Shown one piece after another: positions 47,644-57,093 of a stretch of 64,000 bases of DNA (positions are counted from its first letter, which is position 1; each line of letters opens with the position of its first letter). The notes under the pieces are model-generated. The model searched no databases. It was not told the DNA's origin and was given only the letters and a program-made list of their open reading frames with translations. Made by a program: the position numbers and the translations under genes. The stretch is from Actinobacillus sp. (GTDB lineage Bacteria > Pseudomonadota > Gammaproteobacteria > Enterobacterales > Pasteurellaceae): the NCBI GenBank assembly GCA_020026155.1, contig JAHHQX010000002.1, forward strand, positions 1-64,000, written 5' to 3'.

Positions 47644-49575
47644 ATGAAAAAGCCATTTAACGGTATTAGAAATTTTACAACTCGTTATATTGATTGGATT
47701 ATTCACCTCGGTAGAGTCAAATTTTCTTTACTCGGTGTTGCAATTTTAGCTATTTTTGCACTTTTAACGCAAAGTATCCTTAGTCTAATATTTATTGATG
47801 AAATTTATTTGCCCGATATGATTCGTTCCATCGTATTCGGACTTTTTTCAGCACCATTCGTCGTCTACTTTTTTACGTTGCTTGTAGAACGCCTTGAACG
47901 TTCCCGCTTGCGATTAGCCGCTTCGGTAGATAACCTTCGCCATGAAATTTCGGATCGTATCAATGCAGAAAAACGCCTCTCTGAGGCTTTATCTAGCCTT
48001 GCACAAAACCATCGTGAAAAATCTGCACTTATGGCAACAATTAGTCACGAATTACGGACTCCATTAAACGGAATCATTGGGCTGAGCCGAATTCTTTTAG
48101 ATGATAACCTCACGGAACAACAGCGCAATTACTTACAAACCATCAATACTAGCGCGGTAGCTTTGGGCTATATTTTCAGTGATATCATTGATTTAGAAAA
48201 AATTGATGCTAATCGTATTGAGCTTTGTCGCAAAGAAACTGAACTTCCACGTTTCATTCATGATATTTCTAATTTTGCTACCTTAATGACGCGTCAACGC
48301 AATCTTAAATTTGTTTTAGATTGTCCAAAAGATTTACCACAATGCCTTTTATTAGATAGCCCACGCCTCAGCCAAGTACTCTGGAATCTTATCAATAATG
48401 CCGTAAAATTTACGCCTAAAGGTACTATAACTTTACATGTAGAACAACGTGCGGATAATGAATTTGCATTCATTCTTGAGGATACAGGGATTGGTATTCC
48501 TGAAGAAGATTTATCCCACATCTTTGATATGTATTATCAAGTTAAATCTAGCGGATATAAGCCCGCAGGGAGTGGTATTGGACTTGCTGTATCCAAAACT
48601 ATTAGTAAATTAATGGGTGGCGATTTAACGGTTGAAAGTAAACTCAATGAAGGTTCAACCTTTACTGTAACTTTCCAGGCAGAAGTCACACAAAAATCAT
48701 TTGGCGATATTGAACAACTCCCTACTGCCCTGCGTATTTTGTTAGTTGAAGATATTGAAGTTAATATTATTGTCGCGAAAGCTGTTTTAGAAAAACTAGG
48801 CTACGTTGTCGATGTCGCTATGACGGGGAAAGAAGCAATTCACAAATTCGAACGCAATGACTACGACTTGCTACTTCTTGATATCCAACTTCCTGATATT
48901 TCTGGTTTTGAAATCGCACAGCATTTACGCCACAAATATGAAAATGGGGTGTATGACTATCTTCCTCCAATCATTGCATTGACTGCAAATGTGATGCAAA
49001 ACAAAGCGGATTATCAAAAATATGGTATGGATGATGTCTTGCGTAAACCACTGGAATTAGAAGCGCTTGTCGCGTGTCTTCGACATTTTTTTGCTGATGA
49101 GGTAAATACTGTTATTGCATCTCATAAATCGGAAAATCTTATTCCAACTCTTAGTGAAGAGCCAATTATGGAAGTAAAAACTCCTATAAAAAATACCCTT
49201 ACTGATACGTCTACTTCAATAAACGTTCAAATGTTAAAAGAGCTTTTAGAAATCTTAGATATTGAATTATTGAAAAAGAATCTCCATCTATTTGAAGATA
49301 CGATGCCAGTTTACTTAAAAGAGCTTGATGATATCTATGCGCAATACAGACTGGATTCGTCTTTAGCACCACAGGTTGCTTCCGTAGCTCATAAAATAAA
49401 AGGCGCAGCAGCGTCTGTAGGATTATTAAAGATTCAAGAATTAATGCAAAATGCACAACAAGATGATAAACCTGAATGGCAAACGCATATCCAAACTTGG
49501 ATTGAAGAACTCCATGAATCTTGGCAAGAAAATGTTGCTGAATTAGAGGAATGGTTAAAAAAACAAGCTCCTTAG
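47644..49575 (+). CDS. arcB: Hybrid sensor histidine kinase ArcB
   Basis: Redox-state sensor that phosphorylates ArcA under anaerobiosis. The 643-aa protein has two helices (about 27-48 and 60-82), a short coiled linker, HisKA with His135 in SHELRTPLNG, HATPase with GIGIPEEDL and SGIGLAVSK, a receiver domain with Asp413 in LLLLDIQLP, and an HPt domain with His583 in VAHKIKGAA. E. coli ArcB is about 778 aa because it has a PAS domain. The H. influenzae protein also lacks that, so the absence is lineage-typical. Confidence 0.95.
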   Translation: MKKPFNGIRNFTTRYIDWIIHLGRVKFSLLGVAILAIFALLTQSILSLIFIDEIYLPDMIRSIVFGLFSAPFVVYFFTLLVERLERSRLRLAASVDNLRHEISDRINAEKRLSEALSSLAQNHREKSALMATISHELRTPLNGIIGLSRILLDDNLTEQQRNYLQTINTSAVALGYIFSDIIDLEKIDANRIELCRKETELPRFIHDISNFATLMTRQRNLKFVLDCPKDLPQCLLLDSPRLSQVLWNLINNAVKFTPKGTITLHVEQRADNEFAFILEDTGIGIPEEDLSHIFDMYYQVKSSGYKPAGSGIGLAVSKTISKLMGGDLTVESKLNEGSTFTVTFQAEVTQKSFGDIEQLPTALRILLVEDIEVNIIVAKAVLEKLGYVVDVAMTGKEAIHKFERNDYDLLLLDIQLPDISGFEIAQHLRHKYENGVYDYLPPIIALTANVMQNKADYQKYGMDDVLRKPLELEALVACLRHFFADEVNTVIASHKSENLIPTLSEEPIMEVKTPIKNTLTDTSTSINVQMLKELLEILDIELLKKNLHLFEDTMPVYLKELDDIYAQYRLDSSLAPQVASVAHKIKGAAASVGLLKIQELMQNAQQDDKPEWQTHIQTWIEELHESWQENVAELEEWLKKQAP

Positions 49576-49629
49576 ATCATTCAACGAATTAATCTAAATA
49601 AAACCCTATCGTAATAGGAAAAACTCTGT

Positions 49630-49635
49630 ATAATG
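49630..49635 (+). promoter_or_regulatory. -10 box of pnp promoter
   Basis: TATAAT lies 147 bases upstream of the pnp start and about 28 bases before the leader hairpin, placing that hairpin inside the transcript. Confidence 0.5.
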
Positions 49636-49662
49636 TCTAGGCTTTATTTTCCCATTAGCGTG

Positions 49663-49726
49663 CGGCTAACAAAAATAATTTACGTAGAAGTATGAATGAT
49701 ATTCGAGATTATTTTTGCTAGTCGCA
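49663..49726 (+). ncRNA. pnp leader hairpin (likely RNase III/PNPase autoregulatory element)
   Basis: GCGGCTA-A-CAAAAATAAT pairs with ATTATTTTTG-C-TAGTCGC: ten perfect pairs, one mismatch, then seven pairs including a G-U. In E. coli the pnp leader hairpin is cut by RNase III and PNPase then degrades its own message. Position and shape fit the same control. Confidence 0.65.
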
Positions 49727-49776
49727 ATTGGAAAATAATAGCCTGAGTAAATAATTTTCAATTAAAAGGATAATTT

Positions 49777-51912
49777 ATGACGCCAATTGTAAAACAATTT
49801 AAATATGGTCAGCATACCGTAACTTTAGAAACGGGCGCGATCGCACGTCAAGCTACAGCGGCTGTTATGGCAAGTATGGATGACACCTCTGTTCTTGTTA
49901 CTGTTGTTGCGAAAAAAGACGTAAAAGAAGGTCAAGACTTCTTCCCATTAACAGTAAACTACCAAGAAAAAACTTACGCAGCGGGTAAAATCCCTGGTGG
50001 TTTCTTCAAACGTGAAGGTCGCCCAAGTGAAGGTGAAACCCTTATTGCACGTTTGATCGACCGTCCAATTCGCCCTTTATTCCCAGAAGGCTTCTTTAAC
50101 GAAATCCAAATTATCGCGACTGTGGTTTCTGTAAATCCACAAGTAAGCCCGGATTTAGTTGCAATGATCGGTGCATCTGCTGCATTAACCTTATCTGGTG
50201 TACCTTTCAATGGTCCTATCGGTGTCGCTCGTGTTGGTTTTATTAACAATCAATTTGTATTAAACCCAACAATGAACGAACAAAAAATTAGTGATCTTGA
50301 TTTAGTTGTTGCAGGTACAGAAAAAGCGGTATTAATGGTTGAATCTGAAGCAAAAATTCTTTCTGAAGAACAAATGCTTGCAGCGGTTGTATTCGGTCAC
50401 GAACAACAACAAGTTGTTATCCAAGCAATCAAAGAATTTGCCCAAGAAGCAGGTAAACCACGTTGGGATTGGGTTGCACCTCAACCAAATACAGATTTAA
50501 TCAACAAAGTTAAAGCACTTGCTGAAACTCGTATTGGTGATGCATACCGTATTACCGAAAAACAAGCTCGCTACGCAGCAATTGATGAAATCAAAGCAGA
50601 TGTTGTTGCACAATTACAAGCTGAAGACGAAACTCTCGAAGAAAACAAAATTCTTGATATCATCACTGAATTAGAAAGTAATATCGTACGTAGCCGAATC
50701 CTAGCTGGCGAACCACGTATTGACGGTCGAACAAAAGATACTGTACGTGCATTAGATATTTGTACTGGCGTATTACCACGTACTCATGGTTCTGCATTAT
50801 TTACGCGTGGCGAAACCCAAGCATTAGCCGTTGCAACTTTAGGTACAGAACGCGATGCACAAATCATTGATGAATTAACTGGCGAACGCAATGATCACTT
50901 CTTATTCCACTACAACTTCCCTCCATTCTCTGTGGGTGAAACTGGAATGATTGGCTCACCAAAACGTCGAGAAATTGGTCATGGTCGTCTTGCAAAACGT
51001 GGTGTAGCTGCGGTAATGCCAAGCATTACTGAATTCCCATACACTGTCCGTGTGGTTTCAGAAATCACTGAATCTAATGGTTCATCTTCTATGGCATCTG
51101 TATGTGGTGCATCTCTTGCATTAATGGATGCAGGTGTGCCAATTAAAGCTGCAGTAGCGGGTATCGCTATGGGTCTTGTAAAAGGTGATGAAAACTTTGT
51201 TGTATTAACCGATATCCTTGGTGATGAAGATCATCTTGGTGATATGGACTTCAAAGTAGCAGGTACACGTGAAGGGGTAACAGCATTACAAATGGATATC
51301 AAAATTGAAGGTATCACCCCAGAAATCATGCAAATCGCTTTAAACCAAGCGAAAAGTGCACGTATGCATATCTTAAGTGTAATGGAAAAAGCAATCCCTG
51401 CACCACGTGAAGAATTATCTGAGTTTGCTCCACGTATCTATACCATGAAAATTGATCCTAAAAAAATCAAAGATGTCATCGGTAAAGGTGGCGCGACTAT
51501 TCGTTCTTTAACTGAAGAAACCAATACTTCTATTGATATTGATGACGATGGTACTGTAAAAATTGCAGCGACTGATGGCAACTCAGCAAAAGAAGTCATG
51601 CGTCGTATTGAAGACATCGTTGCAGAAGTTGAGGCAGGGAAAATCTACCAAGGTAAAGTAACTCGCCTTGCAGACTTCGGTGCATTCGTTTCAATTCTTG
51701 GCAACAAAGAAGGTCTTGTTCATATTTCACAAATTGCCGATGAACGTGTTGAACGCGTAAGCGACTACTTAAAAGTAGGTCAAGAAGTGACTGTCAAAGT
51801 CGTTGAAATTGATCGCCAAGGTCGAATTCGTTTAACCATGAAAGATATCGCACCTGTTGAAGCAGTAGTAGAAGAAACCGTTGTTGAACCAACAGCTACT
51901 GTTGAAGAATAG
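49777..51912 (+). CDS. pnp: Polyribonucleotide nucleotidyltransferase (PNPase)
   Basis: 3'-5' phosphorolytic exoribonuclease of the degradosome. The 711-aa protein has two RNase PH domains (1-140 and about 310-540), an intervening helical domain, a KH domain (about 555-610, with IGKGGATIR) and an S1 domain (about 620-690, with [15 protein letters not shown]). An acidic Val/Glu-rich tail follows. rpsO is not upstream and nlpI is not downstream, unlike E. coli. A long hairpin terminator follows, with deaD next. Confidence 0.97.
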   Translation: MTPIVKQFKYGQHTVTLETGAIARQATAAVMASMDDTSVLVTVVAKKDVKEGQDFFPLTVNYQEKTYAAGKIPGGFFKREGRPSEGETLIARLIDRPIRPLFPEGFFNEIQIIATVVSVNPQVSPDLVAMIGASAALTLSGVPFNGPIGVARVGFINNQFVLNPTMNEQKISDLDLVVAGTEKAVLMVESEAKILSEEQMLAAVVFGHEQQQVVIQAIKEFAQEAGKPRWDWVAPQPNTDLINKVKALAETRIGDAYRITEKQARYAAIDEIKADVVAQLQAEDETLEENKILDIITELESNIVRSRILAGEPRIDGRTKDTVRALDICTGVLPRTHGSALFTRGETQALAVATLGTERDAQIIDELTGERNDHFLFHYNFPPFSVGETGMIGSPKRREIGHGRLAKRGVAAVMPSITEFPYTVRVVSEITESNGSSSMASVCGASLALMDAGVPIKAAVAGIAMGLVKGDENFVVLTDILGDEDHLGDMDFKVAGTREGVTALQMDIKIEGITPEIMQIALNQAKSARMHILSVMEKAIPAPREELSEFAPRIYTMKIDPKKIKDVIGKGGATIRSLTEETNTSIDIDDDGTVKIAATDGNSAKEVMRRIEDIVAEVEAGKIYQGKVTRLADFGAFVSILGNKEGLVHISQIADERVERVSDYLKVGQEVTVKVVEIDRQGRIRLTMKDIAPVEAVVEETVVEPTATVEE

Positions 51913-51929
51913 TATTTAACCTTACACTA

Positions 51930-51978
51930 CAGAAAATTAAGTAGCGCGCCTGCGTTGCTTAATTTTCTGCTTTTTTTT
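51930..51978 (+). terminator. pnp terminator
   Basis: The stem AGAAAATTAAG/CTTAATTTTCT with a further GC-rich apical part is followed by eight T residues. Confidence 0.88.
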
Positions 51979-52077
51979 ATTTATAAAATAGACATAATCC
52001 TATTTGGCTTATCCGAAACGCCATAACCCTTCCGTTATCTCCGTTTCATCTATTTCATATCATTTCGAGAATATTTA

Positions 52078-53880
52078 ATGACAGAACAACAATTAACTTT
52101 TAATGATTTAGGCTTACCTGAATACCTATTGGACGCGGTTGCTGATATGGGGTTCACCCAACCTTCCCCAATCCAAGAAAAATGTATCCCTGCATTATTA
52201 GCAGGTCAGGACGTGCTCGGCATGGCACAAACGGGAAGTGGTAAAACCGCAGCATTTTCTTTACCGTTACTTGCTCACTTAGATAGTAATCAAAAATATC
52301 CGCAAATGCTTGTTATGGCACCAACGCGTGAACTCGCTATTCAAGTGGCAGATGCATGCGAACAATTTACTAAACATGCAAAAGGTCTACGCGTTGTCAC
52401 TTTATACGGTGGTCAACGTTACGACATCCAATTACGTGCACTTCGCCAAGGCGCACAAATTGTTGTAGGTACACCAGGTCGTATCCTGGATCACTTACGC
52501 CGTAACACCCTTGATCTTTCACACCTTAAATCTATCGTATTAGATGAGGCAGATGAAATGTTACGTATGGGTTTCATTGACGATGTGGAAACCGTGATGG
52601 CAGCGTTGCCAGAAGATCACCAAACAGCGCTCTTCTCTGCTACTATGCCTGAACCGATTCGTCGTATTACCAAACGTTTTATGCGTGAACCTCAAGAAAT
52701 TAAAATTAAAGCAAGTAAAACAACGGCACCAGATATTACACAAAGTTGCTGGTACGTGCGTGGGTTCCGTAAAAATGAAGCACTGTTACGCTTCCTTGAA
52801 GTAGAAGACTTTGATGCAGCGATCATTTTTACACGCACCAAATCTGGCACAATGGATATCACAGCATTACTTGAACGTAATGGTTTCCGTGCTGCTGCTT
52901 TAAATGGTGATATGACCCAACAAGCACGTGAACAAACCCTTGATCGCTTACGCAATGGTAGCCTTGATATTTTAGTGGCAACTGACGTAGCAGCGCGTGG
53001 GCTTGATGTGGAACGTATTAGCTTAGTGGTAAACTATGATATTCCACTGGATGCAGAAAGCTATGTACACCGTATCGGACGTACAGGTCGTGCTGGACGT
53101 GCAGGTCGCGCAATTTTATTCGTAGAACCTCGTGAAAATCGCTTATTGAAAAATATTGAGCGTTTAATGAATAAACCTATCGAAGAAGTGAGTGTACCAA
53201 ATCACGAAGTTTTACAAGCAAGTCGCCGTAAAAAATTCGTAGAGAAAGTAACAAAACAACTTGAGCATCATGATCTGGCTGAATACCGTAGTTTGCTCGA
53301 AGATCTCTTCACTGCAGACCAAGATCAAGAAGATATTGCAGCCGCGATGTTAATGTTACTTCAAGGGAAACAAAAACTGATCCTTCCACCAGATCCTGCT
53401 ATCGAACCTCGCCGTGAACGTGGTGATCGTAGTCGTGGAGATCGTCGTGATCGTAGCGATCGTGAAAATCCTCGCTCTCGTGAACGTCGTGGTTATGGTA
53501 CACCAATGGCAATGGATCTTTACCGTATTGAAGTAGGTCGTGCAGATGGTGTCGATGTTCGCCATATTGTTGGTGCAATCGCAAATGAAGGTGATATTAG
53601 TAGCCGTAATATCGGTCATATTAAACTTTATGATGACTACGCAACCGTTGAATTACCACAAGGTATGCCAAAAGCATTATTGAAACATTTCAATAAAGCA
53701 CGCGTACTCAATAAACCAATGCAAATGTCTTTCTTAAATGAAGTAAAAGGTCAAAGCAACGATCGTGGTGGTAAAGAACGTGGTCGTAAAAACTTTGGTG
53801 ATTCACGCGGTGAACGTGGCGATCGTGATAGAAAATTCAATGAGAAAAAACGTTCATTTAAAGAACGCGGTCGTCGCTAA
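52078..53880 (+). CDS. deaD: ATP-dependent RNA helicase DeaD (CsdA)
   Basis: Cold-shock DEAD-box helicase acting in ribosome assembly and mRNA decay. The 600-aa protein has the Q motif (TQPSPIQ), AQTGSGKT (50-57), DEAD (157-160), SAT (187-189) and [11 protein letters not shown]. The RNA-binding DbpA-like domain (about 480-555) and Arg/Gly/Asp-rich tracts (about 445-475 and after 560) follow. It is downstream of pnp, as in E. coli but without nlpI between. It ends in a strong terminator. Confidence 0.96.
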   Translation: MTEQQLTFNDLGLPEYLLDAVADMGFTQPSPIQEKCIPALLAGQDVLGMAQTGSGKTAAFSLPLLAHLDSNQKYPQMLVMAPTRELAIQVADACEQFTKHAKGLRVVTLYGGQRYDIQLRALRQGAQIVVGTPGRILDHLRRNTLDLSHLKSIVLDEADEMLRMGFIDDVETVMAALPEDHQTALFSATMPEPIRRITKRFMREPQEIKIKASKTTAPDITQSCWYVRGFRKNEALLRFLEVEDFDAAIIFTRTKSGTMDITALLERNGFRAAALNGDMTQQAREQTLDRLRNGSLDILVATDVAARGLDVERISLVVNYDIPLDAESYVHRIGRTGRAGRAGRAILFVEPRENRLLKNIERLMNKPIEEVSVPNHEVLQASRRKKFVEKVTKQLEHHDLAEYRSLLEDLFTADQDQEDIAAAMLMLLQGKQKLILPPDPAIEPRRERGDRSRGDRRDRSDRENPRSRERRGYGTPMAMDLYRIEVGRADGVDVRHIVGAIANEGDISSRNIGHIKLYDDYATVELPQGMPKALLKHFNKARVLNKPMQMSFLNEVKGQSNDRGGKERGRKNFGDSRGERGDRDRKFNEKKRSFKERGRR

Positions 53881-53905
53881 TCGACACTAACACTTAAACT
53901 AAATA

Positions 53906-53934
53906 AAAAGAGTAGCCATTGCTACTCTTTTTTT
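53906..53934 (+). terminator. deaD terminator
   Basis: The stem AAGAGTAGC/GCTACTCTT with a short loop and T run. Confidence 0.88.
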
Positions 53935-53953
53935 AATGCATAATTTTAAAATC

Positions 53954-53979
53954 ACGCCACTTTTTTCGTGAAAATTTAT
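53954..53979 (+). repeat. Dispersed repeat, divergent half-site at the mobA stop (copy 12)
   Basis: ACGCCACTTTTTTCGT then GAAAATTTATG. The positions after ACGCC differ from the main form (ACT instead of CCA) and the TTTTTTC tract replaces ATTTTC. Its inner end overlaps the mobA stop codon. Confidence 0.6.
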
Positions 53980-54560
53980 GCATTTTTCTCCATCTTTTGT
54001 ACATCTTCCAGTGTATTAAAATTTTGAAATGCACTTTTTTGATCAGAAAAATCAACGTCTACGGCATGCTGTTGTTGCATAAATGCCAAAATACGGCGTT
54101 CCCCACTTGCTAAATATTTTTCTAATTCAGGGGCTAATTTACAAGACATCAAACAAAATGTGGGGTGATCTCGTTCCCCATCGTTTGCATAGGCAAGTTG
54201 CGCGTTATGCTCTCTAATGGCTCGAAGTAAGCGCTGACATAATTCCTCTGATAAAAACGGATTATCGCATGGAATAAATAAGACATAATCCGTTGTTGCT
54301 CGCTTAAGTGCGGTTAACATCCCACTTAATGGTCCTTGAAAATCTGGAAGTTCATCTGCAAAAATAGGCACACCGTAGGTTGAATATTTTTCAAAATTTC
54401 GATTAGTATTAATACTGACACCTGAAACTTGTGGCGATAAGCGTGCTAAACAATGTGCAATCATCGGTTTCCCACAAAAAGAAACGAGTCCCTTATCTTG
54501 TCCTTGCATTCGGCGTGCTTTTCCACCGGCTAAAATTACGCCACTAATTGTTATTGTCAT
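53976..54560 (-). CDS. mobA: Molybdenum cofactor guanylyltransferase MobA
   Basis: Attaches GMP to molybdopterin to make the guanine-dinucleotide cofactor of anaerobic reductases. The 194-aa protein has the nucleotidyltransferase P-loop LAGGKARRMQGQDKG (about 10-24) and FIPCDNPFLS near 95. The coding region holds a perfect Hin-type uptake signal at 54306-54314. It is divergent from yihD-dsbA, the order seen in H. influenzae. Confidence 0.94.
   Translation of the reverse strand: MTITISGVILAGGKARRMQGQDKGLVSFCGKPMIAHCLARLSPQVSGVSINTNRNFEKYSTYGVPIFADELPDFQGPLSGMLTALKRATTDYVLFIPCDNPFLSEELCQRLLRAIREHNAQLAYANDGERDHPTFCLMSCKLAPELEKYLASGERRILAFMQQQHAVDVDFSDQKSAFQNFNTLEDVQKMEKNA
54306..54314 (+). repeat. 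Hin-type uptake signal sequence
   Basis: A perfect AAGTGCGGT inside mobA. It is one of only two perfect copies I found in the window, the other being in the mrcA terminator. Confidence 0.85.
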
Positions 54561-54622
54561 ATTTTATTCCGTCTTTAATTCAAGTATGATGTAAGTTCCG
54601 TTTTGATCATAAGGAAATCCAG

Positions 54623-54889
54623 ATGAAATGTCATCGTTTAAATGAAGTATTAGAATTACTTCAACCTTATTGGGCTAAGAATCCAGAGCTCAATCTTATG
54701 CAAGTACTCGCAAAAATTGCTACTGAAGCAGGATTTGATCAACCAATCGATACATTATCTGATGAAGTGATCATCTACCATTTGAAAATGTTTGGAAAAG
54801 ATAAAAATGCACCAATTCCAGGTCTTCAGAAAGATTATGAAGAAGACTTCAAGACTGCTTTATTAAAAGCACGTGGTGTTATTAAATAA
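54623..54889 (+). CDS. yihD: YihD family protein (DUF1040)
   Basis: An 88-residue cytosolic protein beginning [17 protein letters not shown]. Function is unknown. It lies 18 bases upstream of dsbA and is probably co-transcribed. The mobA/yihD/dsbA neighbourhood is conserved in gammaproteobacteria. AAGGAAA precedes the start. Confidence 0.9.
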   Translation: MKCHRLNEVLELLQPYWAKNPELNLMQVLAKIATEAGFDQPIDTLSDEVIIYHLKMFGKDKNAPIPGLQKDYEEDFKTALLKARGVIK

Positions 54890-54907
54890 TCTCATAAGGG
54901 GAAAAAA

Positions 54908-55525
54908 ATGAAAAAATTACTTTTAGCTTTTATTGCTTTATTTGGTATCGCTCAAGCAAATGCAGAACCCGCTTATACAGAACTTGATCGAACACCTTCA
55001 CCGACACCAACCGTTATTGAATTTTTCTCTTTCTATTGCCCACACTGTTACAACTTCCAGTACGTTTACAAAATTCCACAAAAAGTAGAAGCCGCGTTAC
55101 CCAAAGATGTAACATTTAAACAATACCATGTTGCATTCCTAGGAGCGCAAGGTGAGATGCTTACTCGTGCATGGTCACTTGCTATGCTATTAAACGTGCA
55201 AGACAAAGTTCGTGAGCCATTATTTAATGCAGTGCGTGCAGGTGAAGAAGCGGGCGATCCAAATGTACCAAACATGGATGCGATCCGTAAAATCTTCCTT
55301 GATGCAGGTGTAACTCCAGATGAATTCAATGCATTTAATAGTTTTGCTGTGACTGCATTAACCAAAAAACAAGAAAATCTAGCTCAATCACTTGATGTAC
55401 GTGGTGTACCAGATTTTTACGTTAACGAAAAATATCGCATTAATCCACAAGCCCTTCCAAAAACTGAAGAAGGTTTTATTAATGGCTATGTGAAAACTAT
55501 CAATGATTTATTGCAAAAGCACTAA
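54908..55525 (+). CDS. dsbA: Thiol:disulfide interchange protein DsbA
   Basis: Periplasmic oxidase that introduces disulfides into exported proteins. The 205-aa precursor has a signal peptide (1-19, ending ANA), a thioredoxin fold with the CPHC active site (Cys44, Cys47), and the cis-Pro loop GVPDFYVN. AAGGGGA precedes the start. It is probably co-transcribed with yihD. DNA-uptake machines in this family often need disulfides, which links it only loosely to competence. Confidence 0.96.
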   Translation: MKKLLLAFIALFGIAQANAEPAYTELDRTPSPTPTVIEFFSFYCPHCYNFQYVYKIPQKVEAALPKDVTFKQYHVAFLGAQGEMLTRAWSLAMLLNVQDKVREPLFNAVRAGEEAGDPNVPNMDAIRKIFLDAGVTPDEFNAFNSFAVTALTKKQENLAQSLDVRGVPDFYVNEKYRINPQALPKTEEGFINGYVKTINDLLQKH

Positions 55526-55584
55526 AAGTTTGTTTTAATGCGACCCTTTTTAGATCTACATTATAGAAATACATCGAGGAAATT

Positions 55585-55911
55585 ATGACAGAGAGTTTTA
55601 TCGTTACCCGTCGTTACTTTGATGATGAAAATTACCCACGTGGTTTCGCACGTCACGGTGATTACACAATCAAAGAAGCACAAGTTTTAGAACAATTTGG
55701 ACAAGCATTCAAAGCGTTAGATAAAGGTGAACGTGCCCCAGTAACTGAAGAAGAAAAATCTTTTGTTGCTTTCTGTCGTGGCGAACACCCAGCAGAAACT
55801 TTCTTTGAAAAAGTATGGGGTAAATACCGTACGCGCATCGCTTCTGCAAAACGTGTTTACACGCTTTCAGGCGTTATCGCAGACAATATTGAAGATTTCT
55901 CAGGCGAATAA
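55585..55911 (+). CDS. maoP: Macrodomain Ori organisation protein MaoP (YifE)
   Basis: A 108-residue protein matching E. coli YifE/MaoP along its length, with [20 protein letters not shown] and [16 protein letters not shown]. In E. coli it acts with the maoS site to organise the Ori macrodomain. I did not recognise a maoS-like site here. GAGGAAA precedes the start, and the gene is monocistronic. Confidence 0.9.
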   Translation: MTESFIVTRRYFDDENYPRGFARHGDYTIKEAQVLEQFGQAFKALDKGERAPVTEEEKSFVAFCRGEHPAETFFEKVWGKYRTRIASAKRVYTLSGVIADNIEDFSGE

Positions 55912-55947
55912 TTCTCTGTCTTAGTTATCTATCCAATAGTAAAACTT

Positions 55948-55986
55948 CGCCACAATTTTTATAATTTATTTATAAAAACTGTGGCG
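55948..55986. repeat. Dispersed repeat, divergent paired copy (copy 13)
   Basis: Inverted arms CGCCACAATTTTTAT and CGCCACAGTTTTTAT around an AT-rich centre. It shares CGCCAC with the nearby copy at 53954 rather than the main CGCCCC/CGCCTC forms. It lies between convergent maoP and smrB and can terminate both. Confidence 0.75.
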
Positions 55987-56005
55987 TAATTATTTATAGA
56001 GAATA

Positions 56006-56515
56006 TTAAACATCTAATAATACGAGGATTGCTGCATCACCGCCCCACTCTTTGGGTGCTTGGTGTAATGCTCTTACACGTGGATGTTGAACTAACCAGC
56101 GAGGAATTTGATTTTTTAATGTAAAGGTTCCGTATCCCGTCATGATGCTGGCACAAAAGAAATGTTCCCTTTCACAAGCCAGTAGCAATGCGGCTAACTC
56201 CATTTTTGCTTGTTTTTTCGTAACTCCATGCAAATCTAAAAATATTTCTGGTGAAAAATCGCCGCGACGCAATTGTTTTAATAAGTGACTATCCTCGCCT
56301 GCGCGTAAATAGCGGACTTTATCCTCTTCATTTAATAAAGGTTCATAACCGTCTGAAAAGAAAAACAGCGCATCTTCCGTTTCACGCGCATCACGTAAAA
56401 CTTGTTTTTTCTTTTTCACCGCTATCCTTTTCGGCACATAAGTATTTTGATCTAAAGGTTTTACCCCTTGCATAGCACTTCTAAAAAGCGCCTGATCATC
56501 TAGATCTTTTTCCAT
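56006..56515 (-). CDS. smrB: Ribosome rescue endonuclease SmrB (YfcN)
   Basis: Smr-domain protein that cuts mRNA between collided ribosomes. The 169-aa protein has a disordered basic N-terminus and an Smr domain (about 90-169) with LDLHGVTKKQA and the GYGT motif (SIMTGYGT). It follows ybaN by three bases, so the pair is an operon. Confidence 0.92.
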   Translation of the reverse strand: MEKDLDDQALFRSAMQGVKPLDQNTYVPKRIAVKKKKQVLRDARETEDALFFFSDGYEPLLNEEDKVRYLRAGEDSHLLKQLRRGDFSPEIFLDLHGVTKKQAKMELAALLLACEREHFFCASIMTGYGTFTLKNQIPRWLVQHPRVRALHQAPKEWGGDAAILVLLDV

Positions 56516-56518
56516 TGT

Positions 56519-56890
56519 CTATGCTGTTTCCTCATCTAAATTTTTTATTTTAAAAAAGAAGAACCAATATTTTACCAATAAAAGTGCCACAATGAGAACT
56601 TTTGCCCATACAACCGGCGTAAAGATAAAGCCTATCGTAAGCATGATAGTCACGAAACCTAAAATCCAAAATTTAGATTTTTTACTCATTGCACCTTGCT
56701 CTTGAAAGGTTTTTAAATGCTTTTGATAAATCGTGGTTTGTAAAAACCACTGATGAAGTCGATCTGAGCCTTTTGCAAAGAAAAAGAGTGTCAATAATAA
56801 AAATGGGACAGTGGGTAAAATCGGTACTACTACGCCCACAATGCCTAATACCAAAAAAACAAAACCTAGTACAATATAAAGTGCTTTCAT
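56519..56890 (-). CDS. ybaN: YbaN family inner-membrane protein (DUF454)
   Basis: A 123-residue protein with an N-terminal helix pair (3-40) containing GVVVPILPTVPFLLL, a cytoplasmic loop with AKGSDRLHQWFLQT, and two C-terminal helices (about 72-112). Function is unknown. It is upstream of smrB in an apparent operon. Confidence 0.88.
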   Translation of the reverse strand: MKALYIVLGFVFLVLGIVGVVVPILPTVPFLLLTLFFFAKGSDRLHQWFLQTTIYQKHLKTFQEQGAMSKKSKFWILGFVTIMLTIGFIFTPVVWAKVLIVALLLVKYWFFFFKIKNLDEETA

Positions 56891-57093
56891 TGTATAACCC
56901 GCTTAAATCATAAAATAAAGGATAAAATCTAAACCATACAGATTTTTAATTTAAATGCAACTGAAAAACATTCTTATTTAAATTAAAATTTACGAGAACT
57001 TATGCCGCTCTCTTTCATAATCCCTTATAATAGACAATTTTAAATAAAATTTAATTCTCCATTTTCATTAAAATATTAAAAAGGATACTTAAT

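Noticed and set aside
53356..53619. Open frames opposite the deaD Arg/Asp-rich region encoding Thr/Ile/His-rich peptides
   Set aside because: They are shadows of the repetitive RG/DR codons on the other strand, with no ribosome-binding site.
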